Part shown: in pieces, positions 26,413-33,252 of the stretch
Numbering within the stretch: the first letter of the stretch is position 1
Layout of the letters: every line of letters starts with the position of its first letter
DNA from: Actinomadura cremea
GTDB taxonomy: Bacteria; Actinomycetota; Actinomycetes; Streptosporangiales; Streptosporangiaceae
Direction of reading: 5' to 3'
Assembly (NCBI RefSeq): GCF_014648495.1
Contig: NZ_BMRF01000009.1
Location: forward strand, 124,001 to 188,000
Length of the DNA: 64,000 nucleotides
The notes under the pieces: model-generated
Databases searched by the model: none
Seen by the model: only the letters and a program-made list of their open reading frames with translations
Told to the model about the DNA's origin: nothing
Program-made: the position numbers and the translations under genes

Positions 26413-26979
26413 ATGCACCTATCGACGCCGGACCAGGAGCGGATCGCGGACCTCCTGGCCACCGCCGACCACGAGACGCTCGCCCTCATCCCGTCGTGGC
26501 CGCCCATGCTGGACGACGCCTACCTCGCCTCCCGGGCCCGTTCCCGGTCACGGGCGATCGTCTCGCGGTGCTGCCTGGAGCAGGCCGCTCGCCGGCCGGG
26601 CATCGCCGAGATCCGGACGCTCCCGCCCTTCTCCGTCTTCCTCCTCGTGGCGGATCGCAGGGCCGCGCTGGTCAAGCGGCCCGGCCGTCCGCTCGGCCGC
26701 GTGGCCGTCCGCGCCGACCTCGACCGGCTGATCGCCGACTTCACGGGCCGCTGGAACCGTTCCGCCCCCGTCGCCCCGCCCGTCCCGCGGCTGAGCGAAC
26801 TCCAGGCGGGGATCCTGCGGAAACTCGCCACCGGAATGACCGACCAGGCGACCGCGGCCGAGCTCGCCATCTCCCCGCGCACCGTCCAGCGCCAGGTCAG
26901 TCAGGTCATGCGGGCGCTGGGCGCACGCAGCCGCCTGGAACTCGGCGTCTACCTGGCGTCGACCGACCTGTGTTCGTGA
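26413..26979 (+). CDS. LuxR-type helix-turn-helix regulator
   Basis: A 188-residue protein from ATG 26413. The C-terminal 60 residues are a LuxR-like HTH (LQAGILRKLATGMTDQATAAEL, RTVQRQVSQVM, GARSRLELGVYLA), closely matching the small regulator at 8732-8956. The N-terminal 125 residues resemble the effector half of actinobacterial HTH proteins of the 'TrmB-like/LuxR' group (alternating helix and strands, FSVFLLVADRRAALVKRP), with no receiver Asp. It has no obvious sensor kinase and probably acts with the SARP on this cluster. I cannot tell activator from repressor. Confidence 0.72.
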   Translation: MHLSTPDQERIADLLATADHETLALIPSWPPMLDDAYLASRARSRSRAIVSRCCLEQAARRPGIAEIRTLPPFSVFLLVADRRAALVKRPGRPLGRVAVRADLDRLIADFTGRWNRSAPVAPPVPRLSELQAGILRKLATGMTDQATAAELAISPRTVQRQVSQVMRALGARSRLELGVYLASTDLCS

Positions 26980-27021
26980 CGCGCGGCGGCCGGTGCCGGG
27001 GGAGGGGCGCCCTGACCAGGT

Positions 27022-27045
27022 TTGCACCGACTCGCACCGATGCAA
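27022..27045 (+). promoter_or_regulatory. Putative operator of the TetR gene
   Basis: TTGCA (27022-27026) and TGCAA (27041-27045) form an inverted repeat just before ATG 27050, and GCACCGA occurs twice between them (27024-27030 and 27034-27040). A dyad in this position is typical for autoregulation by TetR-family repressors. It leaves no room for a good ribosome site, so leaderless translation is possible. Confidence 0.45.
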
Positions 27046-27049
27046 GAAC

Positions 27050-27748
27050 ATGATTCGTGTGAGCGAGAACTCGACTTCCGGCACGGCGGACGACATCGCG
27101 AGCCGCATCGCCCAGCGCACCCTGGCCAAGCGCGGAGCGGCCTACACCAGCGAGGTGCGCCGCCTCCTCGACGCCGCGCTCGACGTCATGAAGGAGCGCG
27201 GCACGACGTCGCGCCCGCGCGTGGCCGACATCGTGAGCGCGGCCGGGTCGTCGAACGAGACGTTCTACCGCCACTTCCGCTCGAAGGACGCGCTGGTCGC
27301 CGCCCTGCTCGAGGACGGTACGGAGCGCCTGTACGGCTACGTGGCGCACCAGATGGACAAGGAGGCGACCCCCGAGGACAAGGTGCGCTGCTGGGTCCGG
27401 GGCGTGTTCTCCCAGACGCGCGCGGACATCGCCGCGACCACGCGCGCCGTCCTGTGGAACGCCGGCGCGGCGAGCGACATGATCGGCTCCACGCCGCCGA
27501 TCGGCAGCGCCCGCCTCGCCGAGCTGCTGCCCGAGCCGTTCCGCGAGCTCGGCAGCGCCGATCCGGTCTTCGACGCCTCGCTCGCCGCCCACGCGGCGTT
27601 CGGCAAGCTGGGGGACTACGTGTGGAGCGGGACCGAGCCCGCCGACCGCGACATCCGGCGCATCACGGCGTTCTGCCTCCGCACGATCGCCCCGGGGGAG
27701 GCGGCGGAGGGAGACGCCGGCGGCACCCCCACCGCGCACGCGCTGTGA
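27050..27748 (+). CDS. TetR/AcrR-family transcriptional regulator
   Basis: A 232-residue protein from ATG 27050 (GTG 27059 also possible). The N-terminal HTH reads RLLDAALDVMKERGTTSRPRVADIVSAAGSSNETFYRHFRSK in two contiguous parts, the standard TetR pattern ending in FYRHF. The C-terminal ligand domain is all-helical. The long N-terminal arm before the HTH (about 30 residues) resembles regulators placed beside acyl-CoA metabolism genes. No partner gene survives nearby: directly downstream is only a remnant of a PaaI-like thioesterase on the other strand. It may mark the right border of the biosynthetic cluster. Confidence 0.85.
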   Translation: MIRVSENSTSGTADDIASRIAQRTLAKRGAAYTSEVRRLLDAALDVMKERGTTSRPRVADIVSAAGSSNETFYRHFRSKDALVAALLEDGTERLYGYVAHQMDKEATPEDKVRCWVRGVFSQTRADIAATTRAVLWNAGAASDMIGSTPPIGSARLAELLPEPFRELGSADPVFDASLAAHAAFGKLGDYVWSGTEPADRDIRRITAFCLRTIAPGEAAEGDAGGTPTAHAL

Positions 27749-27828
27749 GAGCGCCGGGTGCTCAGCCGGGACCGAGAGCCGCCGCGGCGGCGGGACGTCG
27801 ATGCCGAGCCGGGCGGGGAGCCGGACTC

Positions 27829-27972
27829 CGGGTCGGGCGCGAGCATGAACGACCCGGCCGCGATCGCGATGGGCTCGCCGTCGCCGGAGACGAAGTCGAC
27901 TTCGGCCACGAAGCTGGAGCGCCGGCCCATGCGGCGAGGACGGACGTCCGCCGTGGCTCGGACGGCCTCGGC
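27829..27972 (-). pseudogene. Remnant of a PaaI-like hotdog thioesterase
   Basis: On the minus strand this segment encodes about 48 residues (VRATADVRPRRMGRRSSFVA and then AEVDFVSGDGEPIAIAAGSF in the same frame) that match the C-terminal strands of PaaI-type acyl-CoA thioesterases. The N-terminal half, with the catalytic Asn/Asp helix, is absent: upstream lies the terminator and the 3' end of the LVIVD gene. The frame continues to 27616 but loses family resemblance after about 27829. I read it as a decayed gene fragment. Confidence 0.5.
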
Positions 27973-28004
27973 CCCGCGGAGCGACGGGCTCCGCGGGGCC
28001 GAGG
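27966..28004 (-). terminator. 17-bp stem-loop downstream of the LVIVD-repeat gene
   Basis: A perfect inverted repeat: arm CCTCGGCCCCGCGGAGC (27966-27982), 5-nt loop, complementary arm 27988-28004. It lies 15 bp past the stop of the minus-strand gene ending at 28019. There is no T tract, as is common for GC-rich actinobacterial terminators. It overlaps the thioesterase remnant. Confidence 0.8.
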
Positions 28005-28018
28005 GTCGTACGGTCGGA

Positions 28019-29446
28019 TCAGTCGAAGTAGTTCGGCTGGGACTGGGCGTTGAGCTCGTCCAGCCGGACCCGCTTCGCCCTGTCGGTGCGCGGGTCACGC
28101 AGGTCGATGACGTCCAGGCCCCGCTGGATCCCGTTGGAGTAGATGTAGCCGTTGTAGTAGTACGTGGACCACGTACCGGCCAGGGTCTCCAGGTTGTCCG
28201 CCCACGGACCGCGGTCGAACCAGGCGATCTCCTTGGGGTTCCGCGAGTCGGTGAAGTCCATCACCGAGATGCCGCCCTGGTACCAGGACTGCACCATGAT
28301 GTCCTTGCCCTTCACCGGGATCAGCGAGCCGTTGTGCGCGACGCAGTTCTCGCTGTCGGTGTTGTGGCGCGGGATCTTGTAGTAGCTGCGGAACTCCAGC
28401 TTCCGGTGCTTGCCCTTGCCGACGATGTCGTAGATGGCGTTGGCGCCCTTCTCCGGCCCGACCTCCGCGTTGCAGGTGGCCGCGGAGCCGCCGCCCAGCT
28501 CGTCGGTGAAGACGATCTTCGAGGCGCGGTTGTTGAACGTCGCCGAGTGCCAGAACGCGAAGTTCTCGTCGTCGCGCACGGTGGTGATGGTGCGCGGTTC
28601 GAGCGGATCGGAGATGTCGAACAGCACGCCGTCGCCCATGCAGGCCCCGGCCATCAGGTCCTTGTCGGGGTAGGCGGTCAGGTCGTGGCAGCCCGAGGTG
28701 GTCCGGGTCTCGTTCGGCCACGGGGTGCCCGGCGGGTCACCGGGGTTGCCGCCGTCGGGGAACAGCACCGGCTCCGCCGCCACGTGCGCCGCCTGCGGGT
28801 GCTTCAGCGGCACCTTCACGATGGAGATGAGGTCGTGCGGCGTCCGGCAGTCCGGATAGGTGTCGCTCGGAGAGTACGAGGACACGTAGATGTAGGCCGT
28901 GCGCTTGCCCGGAACGAGCGTGTTGGTGTGGGAGCCGCACTTGGTCTCGACGGCCTTGACGTAGCGCGGGTTGCGCACGTCGCTGATGTCGAAGATCTTG
29001 ATGCCCTCCCATGCCGACTTCTCGGTCGCCGGCTTCGGCACCGACTGGCACGAGTCGTCGCTCCGCGAACTGTCCGTCGACAGGAACAGCAGGTCCCCGG
29101 AGACCGACACATCGTTCTGGGAGCCGGGGCAGTGCACCACCGAGACGACCTTCGGCCGCTGGGGCCGGCTGATGTCGTAGACGGTGAAGCCCTCGTAGTT
29201 GCCGCCGAAGGCGTACCGGCCCTGGAAGGCCCAGTCCGACCCGTACGCGGCGGGAGCGGCGAGCGGCCCCTGCTTGGGGACGTTCGCCAGGTGATGCATG
29301 TTCCGGGTCTTGCTGATCTCGTCCTTGCCCGGGACGCGATCGGCCGAGGCCGCCGGAACGAGCACGGCCGAGATCATCAGCGCGACGCTCGATAGGGCTC
29401 CGAAGAGGATCCCCCGCTTGGTTCTTCGCTTGGGAGCTGACGCCAC
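28019..29446 (-). CDS. Secreted LVIVD-repeat protein
   Basis: A 475-residue exported protein from GTG 29446 (AAAGGAG six bases upstream). A twin-basic signal peptide (KRRTKRG, hydrophobic core, cleavage near ASADRVP) leads into a beta-propeller with repeated 'x-V-Y/F-D-I-S-x-P-x-x-P' segments, for example FTVYDISRPQRP, IKIFDISDVRNP and VLFDISDPLEP. The protein has six Cys residues, probably disulfide bonded. Relatives are described only as LVIVD-repeat or choice-of-anchor proteins of unknown role, probably binding at the cell surface. No enzymatic motif is visible. Confidence 0.82.
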   Translation of the reverse strand: MASAPKRRTKRGILFGALSSVALMISAVLVPAASADRVPGKDEISKTRNMHHLANVPKQGPLAAPAAYGSDWAFQGRYAFGGNYEGFTVYDISRPQRPKVVSVVHCPGSQNDVSVSGDLLFLSTDSSRSDDSCQSVPKPATEKSAWEGIKIFDISDVRNPRYVKAVETKCGSHTNTLVPGKRTAYIYVSSYSPSDTYPDCRTPHDLISIVKVPLKHPQAAHVAAEPVLFPDGGNPGDPPGTPWPNETRTTSGCHDLTAYPDKDLMAGACMGDGVLFDISDPLEPRTITTVRDDENFAFWHSATFNNRASKIVFTDELGGGSAATCNAEVGPEKGANAIYDIVGKGKHRKLEFRSYYKIPRHNTDSENCVAHNGSLIPVKGKDIMVQSWYQGGISVMDFTDSRNPKEIAWFDRGPWADNLETLAGTWSTYYYNGYIYSNGIQRGLDVIDLRDPRTDRAKRVRLDELNAQSQPNYFD

Positions 29447-29628
29447 CCTGACTCCTTTGTCTGCATGGCCCCCGATGACTGGTTCTTAGCTTCTTCCGGA
29501 GTATGAAGTGTTTTGGGGATGGTGTATAGGCCTGAGCGCGTATCGGGGCGGTTCGTGATCAACAAGCCCTTTTGTGGCGCCCGCTCTCCGGATACGGTTC
29601 GAGTGTCCGACCGGACGTGGGAGGTTCG

Positions 29629-30264
29629 ATGCGGCACCGGATCGCGGTGGCGGGCACGGCGGTCGCCATGGCCGTCGGGGTCCTGGCGGGTTGCGGCGGC
29701 GAGGACGAGCCCGAGGCGGCCCCGTCGCGGACCGTGCTGGTCCCGGGCCGGCCCGGCGAGCCCAACAGGACCGAGGTCGCGGGCCCGAGCAAGGCCGCGC
29801 CGCCCACGGCGGCCGAGGTCGGGTTCGTCCAGATGATGATCCCGCACCACGCGCAGGCGCTGGAGATGTCCGAGCTGGCGCCGGACCGGGCGTCCGACGA
29901 GCGGGTGCGGTCGCTGGCCTCCCGTATCGACGCGGCGCAGAAGGTCGAGATCCGGATGATGCGGTCGTGGCTGGACGAGAACCCCAAGGCGGTCCTGGAG
30001 GCGCACGGCCGGAACCACGGCGCGCACACCGGCATGCCCGGCATGGCCACGCCGGAGCAGCTCGAGCGGCTGCGGGGCGCGCGCGGCGCCGCGTTCGACG
30101 AGCTCTACCTGAAGCTCATGATCACGCACCACCAGGGCGCGCTCACCATGGTCGACGACGTCCTCGACAAGGGCACCGACATCCCCGTCCAGGAGCTGGC
30201 CCGCGACGTCCAGTCGACCCAGGCGGCCGAGATCGGCCGCATGCGGGAACTGCTGGCGGACTGA
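29629..30264 (+). CDS. DUF305-family lipoprotein
   Basis: A 211-residue protein, ATG 29629 behind GGGAGG. A signal sequence ends in the lipobox LAGC (residues 19-22), so it should be anchored on the outer face of the membrane. The mature part is the ferritin-like DUF305 four-helix domain with FVQMMIPHHAQALEM and LMITHHQGALTMVDDV; the paired His/Met clusters suggest metal (often copper) binding. Function of the family is not settled. It converges with the response-regulator gene. Confidence 0.87.
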   Translation: MRHRIAVAGTAVAMAVGVLAGCGGEDEPEAAPSRTVLVPGRPGEPNRTEVAGPSKAAPPTAAEVGFVQMMIPHHAQALEMSELAPDRASDERVRSLASRIDAAQKVEIRMMRSWLDENPKAVLEAHGRNHGAHTGMPGMATPEQLERLRGARGAAFDELYLKLMITHHQGALTMVDDVLDKGTDIPVQELARDVQSTQAAEIGRMRELLAD

Positions 30265-30308
30265 CCGCCCGGCGCTCGCACGCCTCCGGAACGGCGGAGT
30301 CGCCCAGG

Positions 30309-30983
30309 TCAGTGGGGCGACGCCGTCGGATCGAGCGCGGTACCGCCGTGGCGGCGGAGGTAGGCCAGGACGGCGCGGACGCGGCGGTGGCCGCTGTCGC
30401 CGACCGACAGGCCGAGCTTGAGGAAGACGTTGCCGATGTGCTTGTGGACGGCGTTGTCGGTGATGACGAGCCGTCGGGCGATGGTCGCGTTGTCGTGGCC
30501 CTCGGCCATCAGCGCGAGGACCTCGCGCTCGCGTGCGGTCAGGGCGTCGACCGGATCGCCGCTCGCGAGGAGCTGGGCGATGACCTCGGGGTCCATGGCG
30601 GTGCCGCCGCCGGCCACCCGGCGCAGCGCGTCGGTGAACTCCGCGACCCGGCTCACCCGGTCCTTGAGCAGGTATCCGATGCCGCCCCGGGCGTCGGCGA
30701 GGAGGCGGCCCGCGTACTCCTGCTCCACGTACTGCGACAGGACCAGCACGGGAAGGCCGGGATGGTCGCCGCGCGCCCGGACCGCGGCCCGGACGCCCTC
30801 GTCGCGGAAGCTCGGGGGCAGCCGCACGTCCACGATGGTGACGTCCGGCCGGTGGGTCTCGACGGCGGCGAGGAAGGCCGGGGCGTCGGCCGTGATGGCG
30901 GCGACCTCGAAGCCCTGGGAGTTGAGCAGGAGTTCGAGCCCGGACGACAACAGGACGTTGTCCTCGGCGATCACTACACGCAC
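30309..30983 (-). CDS. NarL/FixJ-family response regulator
   Basis: A 224-residue regulator with an intact receiver: acidic pair E7/D8, phospho-acceptor D52 in TIVDVRLPP and K107 in YLLKDR. The LuxR HTH follows (LTAREREVLALMAEGHDNATIARRL). It overlaps the 3' end of the histidine kinase gene by 10 bp, so the two are translated together. The system is divergent from a MacB-like ABC exporter, which is the usual target for this arrangement in actinobacteria. Confidence 0.92.
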   Translation of the reverse strand: MRVVIAEDNVLLSSGLELLLNSQGFEVAAITADAPAFLAAVETHRPDVTIVDVRLPPSFRDEGVRAAVRARGDHPGLPVLVLSQYVEQEYAGRLLADARGGIGYLLKDRVSRVAEFTDALRRVAGGGTAMDPEVIAQLLASGDPVDALTAREREVLALMAEGHDNATIARRLVITDNAVHKHIGNVFLKLGLSVGDSGHRRVRAVLAYLRRHGGTALDPTASPH

Positions 30984-32122
30984 GGCAGCTCCACGGTGAC
31001 GACGGTCGGCCCGCCCGGCGGGCTGCTGATCTTCATGGTGCCGTCCAGCGCGGCGGCGCGACGGCGCATCCCGTCCAGGCCGGACCCCCGGGCGGCGTCC
31101 GCGCCGCCGGTCCCGTCGTCGGTGATCCGCGCGCGGAGCAGCGCGCCGTCGCGGGTGACGCGAACCGAGGCACGGGTGGCGTGGCCGTGCCGGGCGACGT
31201 TCGCCAGCGCCTCGGTGACGGCGAAGTAGGCGACCGCCTCGACCGCCGCGGGGATCTCACCGAGCGGTCCGACGTCGATGCGGGTCGGCACCCCGGCCCG
31301 GGGTGCCAGGGTGGCGAGCGCGCCGGAGAGGCCCTGGTCGGCCAGCACCGGGGGATAGATGGTGTGGATGACCGAGCGCAGCTCGGTCATCGCGTCCTCG
31401 GTCTCGGCGTGTGCCTGCCGCACCAGGACGGCGGCCGCGTCGGGGTCGTCGGAGAGGCTGCCGGCCACGGCGAGCCGCATCGCGATGGAGACGAGCCGGG
31501 CCTGGGTGCCGTCGTGCAGGTCCCGTTCGATCCGGCGGAGTTCCGCGCTGTGCGCCTGCAGGACGTCCGCACGCGTCCGGGTGAGCTCGGTGACGCGTTC
31601 GACCAGCTGCTCCGCGGGCGACGGCGCCAGGATCGCGAGGCAGCACCGGGCGTGCGCCCGGGCGAGCGGCGGGAGGGCGATGGCGGCCAGCGCCGCCAGG
31701 ACCGCGAGGTTCACCAGGCCGACCGACAACGCGGTGCCCCAGCCGGTGAGGCGAACGCTGATCACGAGCAGCCACGGCGCCGTGGGGAAGGCCCACCACA
31801 GCATCGCGATCACGGGAGTGAGGAACAGGAGGCCCAGGCAGAGCAGGGCGAAGGCACCGCCCGGCAGGCCGACGGCCACGTGCGTCACGAGCCACGCGAG
31901 GCTGCGGCGGGCGGAGAGCGGGCGGGGCTCGACCGGTCGTCCCAGCAGTGCCCCGGCGCGCCGGCGGTGCCGGTCCGCCCACGGCTGCGCCAGCGACGGA
32001 ACGCACAGCAGCGGCGCCGCGGCGAGCGTCGCCATCGCGGTCGCCAGAGTGCCCAGCAGATAACGCCCGTTGCGCCACGTCCTGAGCGAGCATGCGCGGG
32101 CCGCGCCGAATACGCCGAGCAC
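30974..32122 (-). CDS. Sensor histidine kinase (HisKA_3 / NarL-type)
   Basis: About 382 residues from GTG 32122 (a longer start is possible). Four hydrophobic segments fall between residues 21 and 150 with little extracytoplasmic loop, so it likely senses within the membrane. The H-box ELRRIERDLHDGTQ places the phosphorylated His at 203. N-box ALANVARHGHA, G1 ITDDGTGG and GLDGMRRR complete a HATPase_c domain. Membrane-intrinsic kinases of this kind often sense antibiotics or envelope stress and control the neighbouring ABC transporter. Confidence 0.88.
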   Translation of the reverse strand: MLGVFGAARACSLRTWRNGRYLLGTLATAMATLAAAPLLCVPSLAQPWADRHRRRAGALLGRPVEPRPLSARRSLAWLVTHVAVGLPGGAFALLCLGLLFLTPVIAMLWWAFPTAPWLLVISVRLTGWGTALSVGLVNLAVLAALAAIALPPLARAHARCCLAILAPSPAEQLVERVTELTRTRADVLQAHSAELRRIERDLHDGTQARLVSIAMRLAVAGSLSDDPDAAAVLVRQAHAETEDAMTELRSVIHTIYPPVLADQGLSGALATLAPRAGVPTRIDVGPLGEIPAAVEAVAYFAVTEALANVARHGHATRASVRVTRDGALLRARITDDGTGGADAARGSGLDGMRRRAAALDGTMKISSPPGGPTVVTVELPCV

Positions 32123-32466
32123 TTGTTCCGCTTTCCCTTTGTCGTGCGGGAGGGCCGTTGGAGGCCCCACCCGACTCACCCTATGTCCCAGGTGACCCCG
32201 CGGCACTACAGCTGGCTGTAGCTTCCATTCGGGAGGCCGGGGTAGCGAACCGCGACCCCGGCCCTACCTAGCGTGGAGGCATGAGATCCACCGGCTCGGC
32301 CCGCGCACTCCCTCCTCGACCAGCCCGATCAGCGGCCCCGTCCCCGTTCGCTCGCGCGGCCGTGGGACTGCCTGCTCGGAAGGAAATTGGGCGCCGAGGA
32401 CGCGTCGCGTGGTTCGGGAGCCACTGAGAGCAGCGGCTTTACGAAGTGTTCCAGAACAATGGCTCG
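32123..32466. promoter_or_regulatory. Intergenic region between kinase and ABC exporter
   Basis: The 344-bp gap carries the divergent promoters. A 9-bp perfect stem GGCCGGGGT (32235-32243) pairs with ACCCCGGCC (32255-32263) around an 11-nt loop, followed by CCTACCTAGCG and GTGGAGGC ahead of an ATG at 32281. That ATG opens a 48-codon frame ending at 32427 with no recognisable protein features; it could be a leader peptide or chance. Confidence 0.5.
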
Positions 32467-33252
32467 ATGGGGGAAATGGTGGCACGGCGCGGTCTCGGCG
32501 GGCTTCCCGATATGGCTCCTGCGGTCGATCATTCGATCCGCATGGATTCGGTCTGCAAGGTGTACGGTTCGGCGGGGAACGCGGTACGGGCGCTGGACGA
32601 CGTGAGCATCGACCTGCGGCGCGGCACCTTCACCGCCGTGATGGGGCCGTCCGGTTCCGGCAAGAGCACCTTCCTCAACTGCGCGGCCGGCCTGGACCGG
32701 CCGACCTCGGGTTCGGTCCGGCTGGGCGACGTCGAGCTGTCGCGCCTCGGCGAGGTCGAGCTCACCGAGGTGCGGCGCGAGCGGATCGGCTTCATCTTCC
32801 AGGGCTACAACCTGCTGGGCTCGCTGAGCGTCGAGGAGAACGTCACGCTGCCGCTGCGGCTCGCGGACCGCAAGACCGACCGGGCGCTCCTGCGGCGGGT
32901 GCTCACCGCGGTCGGCCTCGGCGAGCACGTCGGACGGCGGCCGGCCGAGCTGTCCGGAGGACAGCAGCAGCGGGTCGCGGTCGCCCGCGCGCTGATCACC
33001 CGCCCGGACGTCGTGGTCGCGGACGAGCCGACCGGTGCGCTGGACTCCCGGTCCGGCAAGCAGGTGCTGGAACTGCTGCGGCAGGTCGTGGACGACATGG
33101 GGCAGACGGTGCTGATGGTCACCCACGACCCGGTCGCCGCCGCGTACGCCGACTCGGTCGTGTTCCTGGCCGACGGCAGGCTCGCGGGCGAGCTGTCCGG
33201 ACCCACCCCGGAGCGGATCGCGTCGCGCATGACCCATCTGGGCGAGTGGTGA
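32467..33252 (+). CDS. ABC transporter ATP-binding protein (MacB/LolD type)
   Basis: About 261 residues; the start is uncertain (ATG 32467 chosen, ATG 32512 within MAPAVDHS also fits). Walker A GPSGSGKS (60-67), Q-loop FQGYNLLG, signature LSGGQ (162-166), Walker B VVVADE (182-187) and the switch His in VTHD are intact. It stops with a GTGA overlap on the permease gene. With that FtsX-type partner it forms an exporter or mechanotransmission complex for antimicrobial peptides or envelope components. Confidence 0.93.
   Translation: MGEMVARRGLGGLPDMAPAVDHSIRMDSVCKVYGSAGNAVRALDDVSIDLRRGTFTAVMGPSGSGKSTFLNCAAGLDRPTSGSVRLGDVELSRLGEVELTEVRRERIGFIFQGYNLLGSLSVEENVTLPLRLADRKTDRALLRRVLTAVGLGEHVGRRPAELSGGQQQRVAVARALITRPDVVVADEPTGALDSRSGKQVLELLRQVVDDMGQTVLMVTHDPVAAAYADSVVFLADGRLAGELSGPTPERIASRMTHLGEW

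Noticed and set aside
32281-32427. 48-codon frame with GTGGAGG ribosome site upstream of the ABC exporter
   Set aside because: No family resemblance and Pro/Arg/Ala-rich composition; kept only as a possible leader peptide in the intergenic entry.
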